64,000 nucleotides of DNA from Flavobacterium sp. SM15 (GTDB lineage Bacteria; Bacteroidota; Bacteroidia; Flavobacteriales; Flavobacteriaceae). Location of the stretch: the NCBI RefSeq assembly GCF_022012335.1, contig NZ_JAKLTO010000003.1:186001-250000 (forward strand). Direction: 5' to 3'. A program made the translations under genes and the position numbers. Of the stretch, positions 52,102-60,463 are shown piece after piece; the stretch's first letter is position 1; each line of letters opens with the position of its first letter. The notes below the pieces were generated by a model. It saw only the letters and a list, made by a program, of their open reading frames with translations, made no database searches and was not told where the DNA came from.

Positions 52102-52591
52102 ATAGTTTTTTTTCCATTACATAATCTTCCATCAGATACCCCTGACCGATATCGATATCTTCCTCATGAACAATTTCAAAACCTAAATGTTTATAAAACT
52201 CTTGGGCAATGTTATAACGGTTTACATTTAAAAAAAGATGTGAGTTCCCTGCTTTTTTGGCCGCTTGAACAACCTGTTCAAAAAGTTGCTTCCCGACTCC
52301 TTTTCCCTGAGTTTGCGGTAAAACGTAAATTTTATGAAGCTTTGTTTTTCCCGAATCTTTACAGTTCAGTTCGTAGGAAGCAAAACCTAAAAAGATGCCG
52401 GATTCTTCAGCCAACAAAAAAACATGGCCGCTTTCCATTTGCTGTTCTAAAGAAGAAATAGCATAAAAATTCTCAAGCATATAATCCAGCTGTGTTTCTG
52501 AAAGAATTGCCCCATAGGCATCCGGCCAGATTTTATAAGCCAAATCCTTTACAATGCTTAACTGAGATTTATTTGCTTGAATGATTTTCAT
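52100..52591 (-). CDS. GNAT family N-acetyltransferase
   Basis: 163 residues, one acetyltransferase domain. Acetyl-CoA binding motif A is LPQTQGKGVGKQLFEQVV (Q-x-x-G-x-G/A pattern), preceded by the beta strand KIYV and followed by LNVNRYNIAQEFYKHLGFEIV. Substrate unknown. Its ATG directly follows the folD stop codon with no gap, so the two are co-translated from one mRNA. Confidence 0.9.
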   Translation of the reverse strand: MKIIQANKSQLSIVKDLAYKIWPDAYGAILSETQLDYMLENFYAISSLEQQMESGHVFLLAEESGIFLGFASYELNCKDSGKTKLHKIYVLPQTQGKGVGKQLFEQVVQAAKKAGNSHLFLNVNRYNIAQEFYKHLGFEIVHEEDIDIGQGYLMEDYVMEKKL

Positions 52592-53476
52592 TTATTTTTT
52601 AGCTTTTCTGTTTTCTCTGGCAAGTAAGGTATTTTTTAACAACATCGCAATAGTCATTGGCCCAACACCACCAGGAACCGGAGTAATGTGTGATGCTTTC
52701 TTTGACACATTATCGAAATCAACATCTCCGGTAATTACATAACCTTTAGGATTTGTCTCATCCGCAACGCGCGTGATTCCTACGTCGATAATTACCACAT
52801 CGTCTTTAACCATTTCCGCTTTTAAGTAATTCGGAACTCCTAAAGCAGTAATGATAATATCTGCCTGAGAAGTGATTTGCGTTATGTTTTTAGTATGACT
52901 GTGCGTTAAAGTAACAGTTGAGTTTCCAGGAAATCCTTTACGTCCCATTAAGATACTCATCGGACGTCCCACAATATGACTACGACCAATAACCACCGTA
53001 TGCTTACCTTTAGTTTCAACATTGTAACGCTCCAATAATTCTAAAATACCAAATGGGGTAGCCGGAATAAAAGTACTCATATCCAGAGCCATTTTTCCGA
53101 AATTTTCAGGATGGAAACCGTCTACGTCTTTACTAGGACAAATCGCCATTAAAACCTCTTGCGTATCAATCTGATCGGGTAATGGCAACTGAACGATGAA
53201 TCCGTCGATGTCATCATTTTCGTTTAGTTCCTTAATCTTTTTAAGCAATTCGGTTTCGGAAGTAGTACTTGGCATTTTAATAAGGGTTGATTCAAAACCA
53301 ACGCGCTCACAAGCTTTTACTTTACTCCCGACATACGTTAAACTCGCTCCGTCATTACCAACAATGATTGCAGCCAAATGAGGCACTTTTTCACCATTGT
53401 CTTTCATACGTTGCACTTCGGCAGCAATTTCATTCTTAATATCTTCCGATACTTTTTTTCCGTCTAGTAGTTGCAT
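52592..53476 (-). CDS. folD: Bifunctional methylenetetrahydrofolate dehydrogenase/cyclohydrolase
   Basis: 294 residues. Signatures: SLTYVGSKVKACERVGFES (catalytic Lys of the YVxxK motif), GFIVQLPLP, PSKDVDGFHPENFG, VIGRSHIVGRPMS and the C-terminal TPVPGGVGPMTIAML. It converts 5,10-methylene-THF to 10-formyl-THF. It begins 27 bp after the ffh terminator, so it probably has its own promoter, though no clear TAnnTTTG box was seen. Confidence 0.97.
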   Translation of the reverse strand: MQLLDGKKVSEDIKNEIAAEVQRMKDNGEKVPHLAAIIVGNDGASLTYVGSKVKACERVGFESTLIKMPSTTSETELLKKIKELNENDDIDGFIVQLPLPDQIDTQEVLMAICPSKDVDGFHPENFGKMALDMSTFIPATPFGILELLERYNVETKGKHTVVIGRSHIVGRPMSILMGRKGFPGNSTVTLTHSHTKNITQITSQADIIITALGVPNYLKAEMVKDDVVIIDVGITRVADETNPKGYVITGDVDFDNVSKKASHITPVPGGVGPMTIAMLLKNTLLARENRKAKK

Positions 53477-53502
53477 TCTTTTGTTATTGTTTGTGTTGTT
53501 TT

Positions 53503-53535
53503 ATAAAAAAAGAAGACGCGAACAGTCGCGTCTTT
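53503..53535 (-). terminator. Terminator after ffh
   Basis: On the minus strand: AAGACGCGA, CTGT loop, TCGCGTCTT, then CTTTTTTT. Confidence 0.9.
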
Positions 53536-53539
53536 ATAC

Positions 53540-54880
53540 TTATGGTCTCATTCCTTTCATTCCGCCCATCATGCGCATCAGGTTTTTTCCGCCTGCACCC
53601 TGCATCATTTTCATCATCTTGCTCATTTGGTCGAATTGCTTCAACAACTGATTCACTTGCTGGATGTTAGTTCCGGAACCTTTGGCGATTCTGGTTTTAC
53701 GTTTAGCATCTAAAATCGATGGTTTACTTCGTTCAGCCGGGGTCATCGAGTGGATGATTGCCTCGATATGCTTAAACGCATCGTCTTCAATCTCAACATC
53801 TTTCAATGCCTTTCCAGCCCCCGGAATCATTCCCACCAAATCCTTCATGTTACCCATTTTCTTAACCTGTTGGATTTGCGTTAAGAAATCGTCGAACCCG
53901 AATTCATTCTTGGCAATTTTCTTTTGTAGTTTACGCGCTTCCTCTTCATCATATTGCTCCTGCGCTCTTTCTACTAAGGAAACAACGTCTCCCATTCCCA
54001 GAATTCGGTCGGCCATACGGTTTGGATAGAAAACGTCAATTGCTTCCATCTTTTCACCGGTACCGATGAATTTAATCGGTTTATTTACTACGGATTTAAT
54101 CGAAATTGCAGCTCCACCTCGGGTATCACCGTCTAATTTCGTTAAAACTACTCCGTCAAAATCCAATCTGTCGTTGAACGCTTTTGCCGTGTTAACAGCA
54201 TCCTGTCCCGTCATGGAATCCACTACAAACAAAGTTTCCTGTGGTTGGATCGCTTTGTGCACGTTTGCGATTTCCGTCATCATCTCCTCATCTACCGCCA
54301 AACGACCGGCTGTATCGACAACAACTACATTGAATCCATTCGCTTTGGCATGTTTAATAGCATTTTCAGCGATGGAAACCGCATTTTTATTTTCTGGTTC
54401 CGAATAAACTTCAACCCCGATTTGTTCTCCAACTACATGTAACTGATTGATCGCTGCGGGACGGTAAATATCACAGGCAACCAAAAGCGGTTTTTTTCCT
54501 TTTTTGGTTTTAAGGAAATTTGCCAATTTACCCGAAAACGTCGTTTTACCCGAGCCTTGCAAACCAGACATTAAAATAATCGATGGATTCCCGGAAAGGT
54601 TTACTCCTGCAACATCTCCACCCATCAATTCGGTTAATTCGTCTTTAACGATTTTCACCATTAATTGTCCCGGTTGTAACGTAGTTAATACGTCCTGCCC
54701 AATTGCTTTTTCTTTCACACGAGTGGTAAAGTCTTTGGCAATTTTAAAGTTAACATCGGCATCCAATAAGGCGCGGCGTACTTCTTTTAAGGTGTCGGCA
54801 ACGTTTACTTCGGTAATTTTTCCGTGACCTTTTAATATATGGAAGGCTTTGTCGAGTTTATCGCTTAAATTATCAAACAT
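53540..54880 (-). CDS. ffh: Signal recognition particle protein Ffh
   Basis: 446 residues. N domain (about 1-90), NG GTPase with GLQGSGKTT, DIYRPAAI, DTAGRL, TKLDGDTRGGAA and GTGEKMEAIDVF, then a methionine-rich M domain (ending with KMMKMMQGAGGKNLMRMMGGM). With SRP RNA it delivers nascent membrane proteins to FtsY. No SRP RNA gene was recognised in this window. Monocistronic. Confidence 0.97.
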   Translation of the reverse strand: MFDNLSDKLDKAFHILKGHGKITEVNVADTLKEVRRALLDADVNFKIAKDFTTRVKEKAIGQDVLTTLQPGQLMVKIVKDELTELMGGDVAGVNLSGNPSIILMSGLQGSGKTTFSGKLANFLKTKKGKKPLLVACDIYRPAAINQLHVVGEQIGVEVYSEPENKNAVSIAENAIKHAKANGFNVVVVDTAGRLAVDEEMMTEIANVHKAIQPQETLFVVDSMTGQDAVNTAKAFNDRLDFDGVVLTKLDGDTRGGAAISIKSVVNKPIKFIGTGEKMEAIDVFYPNRMADRILGMGDVVSLVERAQEQYDEEEARKLQKKIAKNEFGFDDFLTQIQQVKKMGNMKDLVGMIPGAGKALKDVEIEDDAFKHIEAIIHSMTPAERSKPSILDAKRKTRIAKGSGTNIQQVNQLLKQFDQMSKMMKMMQGAGGKNLMRMMGGMKGMRP

Positions 54881-54903
54881 GATAGTTTTTCTTTAATGAG
54901 GTG

Positions 54904-54933
54904 CAAAGATAATATAAAGTCGCAAAGGTTCAA
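54904..54933 (-). promoter_or_regulatory. Promoter of ffh
   Basis: On the minus strand: TTG (54933-54931), 19-bp spacer, TATCTTTG (54911-54904), 23 bp before the ATG. The minus-33 box lies inside an 8-bp repeat array. Confidence 0.7.
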
Positions 54934-54951
54934 AGTTGCAGAGCGGCAAAG
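54912..54951. repeat. 8-bp degenerate repeat array at the ffh promoter
   Basis: ATATAAAG TCGCAAAG / GTTCAAAG TTGCAGAG / CGGCAAAG: five octamers ending in AAG or GAG, in the spacer and minus-33 region of the ffh promoter. Confidence 0.65.
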
Positions 54952-54967
54952 TTTTATAATATCAATA

Positions 54968-54996
54968 ATAAAAAAACCAGCCCGAAGACTGGTTAT
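54968..54996 (-). terminator. Terminator after small lipoprotein gene
   Basis: On the minus strand: AACCAG, TCTTCGGG, CTGGTT followed by TTTTT. Confidence 0.85.
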
Positions 54997-54999
54997 AAT

Positions 55000-55464
55000 T
55001 TAATTCTTTTCGAAAGTTAAAAGATCGGTTCCCCCTCCGCCTCCACTAACATCCATTAGACGAATTTTAGCATCGGTGCGTTCTGAAACATGCCAATCAT
55101 CGGTAAGATCCGTAAAATCTACCGGTGTTGTGAACTGGATATTGAAATGAACATCATCCGGATTATCGTCATTACTGTTACTGTCGGTAACCGACCAAAT
55201 TCCAGTATAAGTATTTGTACCATTGGTAGCTGTTAAAACCCCGCCTGAAGCGAAAGTGAAATTGTAGCCTGCAAAGTGATTAGTCTCATCGGTTCCTGAA
55301 TCGTTAAAAAGGGTAACCTTCCAAGTTCCTGAAGTAACCGTTGAGTTTATTGCAGCAATTAATTGACTGTTATTGTTAGTCATTACCGTGTCATCATTAT
55401 CATCACAACCTATTGCAAATACCAACAGAATCGCCAATATCAAAAAATTAAATACTCTTTTCAT
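55000..55464 (-). CDS. Small lipoprotein of unknown function
   Basis: 154 residues. Signal peptide with lipobox (FAIGC, Cys20), an Asp-rich linker right after the cysteine (DDNDDT), then a lipocalin-like beta pattern: SGTWKVTLF, YNFTFASGGVLTATN, YTGIWSV, DWHVSERTDAKIRLMD, LTFEKN. The Asp-rich start can act as an outer-membrane or surface export signal in Bacteroidetes (inference). A near-promoter box TAACTTTA lies upstream. Function unknown. Confidence 0.8.
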   Translation of the reverse strand: MKRVFNFLILAILLVFAIGCDDNDDTVMTNNNSQLIAAINSTVTSGTWKVTLFNDSGTDETNHFAGYNFTFASGGVLTATNGTNTYTGIWSVTDSNSNDDNPDDVHFNIQFTTPVDFTDLTDDWHVSERTDAKIRLMDVSGGGGGTDLLTFEKN

Positions 55465-55516
55465 ACTTGTCTGATTTTATCCCTTAAAGTTAAGGCATTT
55501 TTTGTAGCACTCAAAA

Positions 55517-55549
55517 TAAAAAAACGCCTCACAATGGAGACGCTTTTAT
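55517..55549 (-). terminator. Terminator after the Lys/Cys-rich small gene
   Basis: On the minus strand: AAAGCGTCTC, CATT, GTGAGGCGTTTT with T run and one wobble pair. Confidence 0.82.
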
Positions 55550-55566
55550 TCTTACAAAGATTGTAA

Positions 55567-55761
55567 TTATGCTTTTTTATGAGCGCAACAAGCTTTTTTC
55601 TCACCAGTTGCACAAGCTTTTTTCTCTTCTTTAGAGCAAGCTTCTTTTTTTGTTGTAGTAGTTTCTTTTTTAGCTGGTGTTGCAGTTTTTTTCTCCTGAG
55701 CAGTTACATTCATTGACAATGTAAATAAAGCTACTGCTACGATTGCCGTCATTTTTTTCAT
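55567..55761 (-). CDS. Small exported Lys/Cys-rich protein
   Basis: 64 residues from ATG 55761, which lies 40 bp after a TATATTTG box; longer starts are unlikely. Signal peptide of about 21 residues (MKKMTAIVAVALFTLSM). The mature part of about 43 residues has 13 lysines and four cysteines (C42, C50, C58, C59) and a repeat of about eight residues with the core EKKAC. Periplasmic or secreted; a metal-binding or thiol role is possible (inference). No known family recognised. Confidence 0.72.
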   Translation of the reverse strand: MKKMTAIVAVALFTLSMNVTAQEKKTATPAKKETTTTKKEACSKEEKKACATGEKKACCAHKKA

Positions 55762-55800
55762 AATGATATAATTTAAATAGGTTTTTATTAATCTTGAAGC

Positions 55801-55808
55801 CAAATATA
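55801..55808 (-). promoter_or_regulatory. Minus-7 promoter element of small Lys/Cys-rich gene
   Basis: Reads TATATTTG on the minus strand, with TTG about 22 bp further upstream. Confidence 0.65.
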
Positions 55809-55841
55809 TAAATTTTGTTTAATCGAAAACCAAAAAAATAG

Positions 55842-57527
55842 TTAAAACTGAAAATAGATAAACGGCTGCGGACCTGCTGATGCCATCGCGTACACCAACC
55901 AATACACCAAGCCTAAAACAATTGCTTTTCCTATAATTGGCAAAGCTTTGAATACCGACTGCATAGCTTCAACCAGTTTCTCAGGAAGGAAATGCCAAAT
56001 AAATCCAATTGCCATTAAAAGAAAAACGTTTTTATAACCTTCGGCAATTATCATCCATTGCTGTAAATCGAATGTTACTTTCCCGATGTTATTGATAACC
56101 TGAACCGCGGTATCAAAATCTTTCGCTCGGAAGAAAATCCAGCAGAATGCTACAAAATGAAACGTTGCTATTACGGATAAAACCTTCCAAACACCTCCTA
56201 AAAATGTAGGTTTGCTCTCTTTTTGGGAAGGAAAGAATTCCATGAATATTTTATGTACCGCCAAAGCCAGACCGTGTAAGGCTCCCCAAATAATGAAACG
56301 TAAACTTGCACCATGCCATAATCCTCCTAATAACATTGTGGTCATTAGATTTACGTTGGTAAACATTGTGCGTTCTTTTTCCTTTGACAGTAAAAAAGTT
56401 AATGAGAAAATTACTGTTGCTGACACCGCTATAATCAATGGAATGTTACTGGTAGGTGCATATGTAATTCCCCAAACAATTAATCCAAAGAAGAACAAGG
56501 CCGGGAACAGGAAACCTGCAAAAGTTCCGTTACGGTTCCCTCCTACTGAAATGTATAAAAAGTCTTTCAACCAAGTCGATAAGGAAATGTGCCATCTTCT
56601 CCAAAATTCTGTAATAGATGCGGATTGATAAGGTGTTCTAAAGTTTGTCGGTAATTTAAAACCAAGCAATAATGCCACTCCAATCGCCATATCGGAATAA
56701 CCTGAAAAGTCACAGTAAATCTGAATCGCATACCCATAGGAAGCCATTAAGTTTTCAAAAGCCGTATAACTTGAAGGCGCATCAAAAACACGATCCACGA
56801 AGTTAATCGAGATATAATCGGAAACAACTGTTTTCTTGATCAATCCGCCAATAATCAAAAGGAAAGCACGGTTAATATCGTCTTTGGTTACATTTAACTT
56901 CTGATAAATCTGAGGAAGGAAATCTTTGGCACGAACAATCGGCCCGGCTACCAACTGCGGAAAGAACGAAACGAAGAACAAGTAATCAATGTAATTTTTC
57001 GTCGGTTCGATTTCTTTTCTGTAAATCTCAATGATATAACTGATAGACTGGAACGTATAAAACGAAATCCCGACAGGCAAAATAATTTTCTGAAACTCAA
57101 AATGTCCTCCTGAAATCGAATTATACGTATCGATAGCGAAATTCGTGTATTTGAAATATCCCAAGAAACCAAGATTTAAAACCACACTGAACGCCAAACA
57201 CAACTTTTTGTTCAACACACTTTGCGTGCGGTGTACCAGATTTCCTAAATTGTAATCTACAACAGACGAACCCAATAACAGCAAAAAGAAAATCCCGCTC
57301 GATTTGTAATAGAAAAACAGCGAGAACAAAATCACGTACACCAAACGAGGGTAAAACGTGTTTTTCAGGGCAATATAAAAACTATAGAAAACCAGAAACA
57401 AACCTAGAAACAAGGCAGTATTAAACAAAATCGGTTCTTTAGGGTTGAACACAAACCAGTTTTTAACCGTTTCGGCGGTAATATCGGTAAACAATGAGGC
57501 TATATTTTGGGTAAACCAATCCTGCAT
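55842..57527 (-). CDS. MBOAT family O-acyltransferase
   Basis: 561 residues, about 12 membrane helices. AlgI-type signatures: GISFYTFQSISYIIEIYR, FPQLVAGPIVRA, YCDFSGYSDMAIG, FWRRWHISLSTWLKDFLYI, and the catalytic histidine region GGLWHGASLRFIIWGALHG. It moves acyl groups from the cytoplasmic side to an extracytoplasmic glycan or similar polymer. It ends an operon of three genes with two SGNH-type proteins, an arrangement like alginate or cell-wall O-acetylation systems (inference). Confidence 0.93.
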   Translation of the reverse strand: MQDWFTQNIASLFTDITAETVKNWFVFNPKEPILFNTALFLGLFLVFYSFYIALKNTFYPRLVYVILFSLFFYYKSSGIFFLLLLGSSVVDYNLGNLVHRTQSVLNKKLCLAFSVVLNLGFLGYFKYTNFAIDTYNSISGGHFEFQKIILPVGISFYTFQSISYIIEIYRKEIEPTKNYIDYLFFVSFFPQLVAGPIVRAKDFLPQIYQKLNVTKDDINRAFLLIIGGLIKKTVVSDYISINFVDRVFDAPSSYTAFENLMASYGYAIQIYCDFSGYSDMAIGVALLLGFKLPTNFRTPYQSASITEFWRRWHISLSTWLKDFLYISVGGNRNGTFAGFLFPALFFFGLIVWGITYAPTSNIPLIIAVSATVIFSLTFLLSKEKERTMFTNVNLMTTMLLGGLWHGASLRFIIWGALHGLALAVHKIFMEFFPSQKESKPTFLGGVWKVLSVIATFHFVAFCWIFFRAKDFDTAVQVINNIGKVTFDLQQWMIIAEGYKNVFLLMAIGFIWHFLPEKLVEAMQSVFKALPIIGKAIVLGLVYWLVYAMASAGPQPFIYFQF

Positions 57528-57528
57528 A

Positions 57529-58950
57529 TTAATTCTTCTTCGTTACTTTAAAATTTTCGTAGGCGTTTATAAGGGCTTGGCTGAAAAGCTGTCCTTGCTT
57601 TTCATAACCGGATTTGGTGTAATGCACTTTATCTGAAGACATTAAACCCTGTCTGTAATTTCGATTTACTCCATACATTCCACCCATAATGGCGAACAAA
57701 TCCCAAGAAGCATGATTTACAACCGTTGCTTGCGCATTAATATCTCTTGCATAAGCATCCGCAAAACGGTTCAGCGAACGGCGGTACAATAAAGAGGGTG
57801 GCGTCGACATTACCAAAACTTCCACATTCGGATTTTTGACTTTGATGTTGGCAATCAATGTATTGAGCTGGGACATATAATCTACGGAAGGCATTTTGTC
57901 AAACGTTTCGTTGGTTCCTAAGGAAACGATAATCAAATCAGCTTGTAAGGCTGGAATTTGTTCGAAAAACAATGGATATTTATTGTAATCAGAAGCTTTA
58001 GCTCCGTTTACCCCGATTGCACTATAGGTGATTCCCGGTTCATTTTTTTCAAAAACCAATCCGTTTAATGCAAAATTTGATGCTGCTTTATTGGGAATCA
58101 AGTAGATTTTATCCATCAACGTTTCCGAGTAAAACGAATGCGCATTTACTTCATCCGTTAGTGAAAGTGGAATAAATTCTGAACGTTTCACACTGCGTTT
58201 TTGCATTTCACTAGTTGGAATCTTCAAGGTTTTCCCTGCTCGGATTTTATCGGATTTCATTGCGTTGTAACGCTTTAATTCTGCAACAGAAATACCGTAT
58301 TTATCTGCAATAATGGAAATTGCTTCCCCGTTTTTGATTTTATGAACGATTTTCTTTGGCACATTCGACTCGAGCGTAATTACTTTCTTGGCTGTTGCCA
58401 CCTCAAACATGTTCTGATTTTGTGGTGAAACGATTTTCAACGTATTAAACTGATAAGCATTGTCTTTTACGTTGATTTCCACCGCAAAATCTTTGGCTCT
58501 TGTAGTTAAGGAAATTCCGCTTAAACCGATGGGACTTCCATTTTTTTCTTTGGTAAGACGATGGTTGTTCCACGATTCATTGGAAGAATAGCGAATGAAA
58601 TAATTCCCGTTGGTTCTAGCCAGATTGTGCGGAAACGAAAATCCTAAACCACCATTTCCGAATTTCTCCTGAAGGTTTTTACGTATTACTCCTGTAAAAA
58701 AATCGGCCTGAATATGAGAATCTCCAATATGAACCACACGCACTTTTCCAGATTTTGTGGTTTCAAGCAAATATAATTTTTCAAAGAATTTATCAAGAGC
58801 CTTTGTGTTGTAAATCGCATTTTCTCCGTAACTCACTTTTTCTTCCATCCCCAAAGTATCCACTTCCACCGAAGTAGAATCTACCACTTGAGCAGAAAGC
58901 GATACTGAAAATAGTATTCCTAAAAAGGTTATGAAGAATTTATTCTGCAT
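57529..58950 (-). CDS. SGNH/GDSL-like hydrolase with LysM domain
   Basis: 473 residues from ATG 58950. Signal peptide (about 1-20). SGNH block I is VVHIGDSHIQADFF, block III VSLGTNETF, and the late DKVHYTKSGY carries the Asp-His pair. A LysM domain is inserted at about 205-250 (HKIKNGEAISIIADKYGISV), giving peptidoglycan binding. It starts 11 bp inside the upstream SGNH gene and ends 1 bp before the MBOAT gene. Probably acts in the periplasm on acyl groups supplied by the MBOAT (inference). Confidence 0.88.
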   Translation of the reverse strand: MQNKFFITFLGILFSVSLSAQVVDSTSVEVDTLGMEEKVSYGENAIYNTKALDKFFEKLYLLETTKSGKVRVVHIGDSHIQADFFTGVIRKNLQEKFGNGGLGFSFPHNLARTNGNYFIRYSSNESWNNHRLTKEKNGSPIGLSGISLTTRAKDFAVEINVKDNAYQFNTLKIVSPQNQNMFEVATAKKVITLESNVPKKIVHKIKNGEAISIIADKYGISVAELKRYNAMKSDKIRAGKTLKIPTSEMQKRSVKRSEFIPLSLTDEVNAHSFYSETLMDKIYLIPNKAASNFALNGLVFEKNEPGITYSAIGVNGAKASDYNKYPLFFEQIPALQADLIIVSLGTNETFDKMPSVDYMSQLNTLIANIKVKNPNVEVLVMSTPPSLLYRRSLNRFADAYARDINAQATVVNHASWDLFAIMGGMYGVNRNYRQGLMSSDKVHYTKSGYEKQGQLFSQALINAYENFKVTKKN

Positions 58951-60391
58951 GAACACTGTCTTTTTTAACCGTTACCGAATCCTTCTTAACAACAGGTTTT
59001 GCAACTTTTCGATTGGCGCGTAACTTTTTAAATTGCTCATAACCTCCATAAATCTGATTATAGATTAAAGACGAAATGCGTTTGGCTCCTCTGAAATTAA
59101 AATGCGTATAATCTTTATTCGCCGAGGCCGGAGCATCTTCCACCCATTTTACCATCGATCCGTCACCACCCATCAAAGTGTATAAATTAACGTAAGCCGC
59201 TTCCGATTGTACGGCGTATTTTTTCTGTGCTAAAGTTAATGGGACAACCGCAGAATCCGTTTTCATTTCCAAATCGTATTTTGTAGATTTATCTGCAGTG
59301 GAAATAACCAGAATCGCCACACCCGGAAAACATTCCTTCAAATGGTTCACTACGCGCTTCATACGTTTTTCGTACCAAGAATAGTTTAACGAGCCGTAAT
59401 TCAAAACGTTGGTTCCGTAGTGAAGTACAATCAAATCGTAACCCAATTTGTCCTGAAACTGACGCATCACTTCAGTATTAAAAGTCGAAATCGGCAAACC
59501 TGAATTTCCTCTGTTGGAGAAATTATCCACATGAACGCCTTTTCCATCGTCGAAATTGAATCCGTAAATTGGAATGGAATCCGCTTTTACGAAATCAACC
59601 TTAAGGCTTTTAGAAGTGTTCCCAATTACTAGCGTGTTCACTAATTTGTTTGGTGACAGCTTTTTATAAATTGTATCAGCACCCACTTTTAGGGCAATCT
59701 TACCCGATTTATTGGTTGATTTTCCATAGAAAAGCGTCGGATTGTACAATTCCGTTAGATTTTTAAGCTTACTTGCTTGATATTTAACCCATTCTACATG
59801 AGCCGTATCATTGGCAAAAAACACGTGCCCGTTCACACCGAAAGGACTACGCGGTTTTTTTACATTAAGATAGGATTGCGTTTTCCAGTTGGTTGAAAAT
59901 TCGTGTTTGATAGAATTTCTTGAAGCGGCAGATTCTGAAGTAATATTGACAAAACCAACCCCTTGACCACCAAACTGGTTTTGAAAATTGGTTCTGAAAT
60001 CCTGAACGATCATATCCCCATCAGTCATGGAATCTCCAAAGTAAGCAATACGAACATTTCCCTGATGCGTGGTTTCCAACTGATACAATTTCTCGTAAAA
60101 CTGAACCAAATGCTGAAATCCTTTATAATCACTGAAGGTTTCATCGGGAAAAGTAATTCCATCCACCGCAGTAAAAGTAATAGGTTGATTGGAAAGCGTA
60201 TCGCCTTCTTCCGCAGCATTTTCTTCTTCAATTGCTTCCAACAACAAACTATCAATCACCACATTTTTGGAATTGGTGGTGTTTTCCGAGAAAATTTTCT
60301 TTGGCAAAAACGATTTAAAGCCGATAAACGCCACAATGGAAATGGCAAAAATGGCTAACGATTGAACAAAATATGATTTATGTTGATTCAC
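58940..60391 (-). CDS. SGNH/GDSL-like hydrolase, membrane anchored
   Basis: 483 residues. An N-terminal membrane anchor (about 10-27) is followed by an SGNH fold: IAYFGDSMTDGDMI (nucleophile serine), a central region, LHYGTNVLNYGS, and DYTHFNFRGAKR with the final Asp-His. The C-terminus is Lys-rich. It is homologous in layout to the next gene but lacks LysM. First gene of the MBOAT operon; the gap to argS is filled by heptamer repeats. Confidence 0.87.
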   Translation of the reverse strand: MNQHKSYFVQSLAIFAISIVAFIGFKSFLPKKIFSENTTNSKNVVIDSLLLEAIEEENAAEEGDTLSNQPITFTAVDGITFPDETFSDYKGFQHLVQFYEKLYQLETTHQGNVRIAYFGDSMTDGDMIVQDFRTNFQNQFGGQGVGFVNITSESAASRNSIKHEFSTNWKTQSYLNVKKPRSPFGVNGHVFFANDTAHVEWVKYQASKLKNLTELYNPTLFYGKSTNKSGKIALKVGADTIYKKLSPNKLVNTLVIGNTSKSLKVDFVKADSIPIYGFNFDDGKGVHVDNFSNRGNSGLPISTFNTEVMRQFQDKLGYDLIVLHYGTNVLNYGSLNYSWYEKRMKRVVNHLKECFPGVAILVISTADKSTKYDLEMKTDSAVVPLTLAQKKYAVQSEAAYVNLYTLMGGDGSMVKWVEDAPASANKDYTHFNFRGAKRISSLIYNQIYGGYEQFKKLRANRKVAKPVVKKDSVTVKKDSVHAE

Positions 60392-60396
60392 TTTAA

Positions 60397-60463
60397 AATT
60401 ATGAGTTATGAGTTACGAATTACAAGTCATTTTTCAACTCATAATCCGGAACTTATAATTACT
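60397..60463. repeat. 7-bp degenerate repeat arrays in inverted halves
   Basis: Left half: AATTATG AGTTATG / AGTTACG AATTACA / AGTCATT. Right half: AACTCAT AATCCGG / AACTTAT AATTACT. The halves are roughly inverted and could fold as a hairpin in the argS-SGNH gap. Confidence 0.6.
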
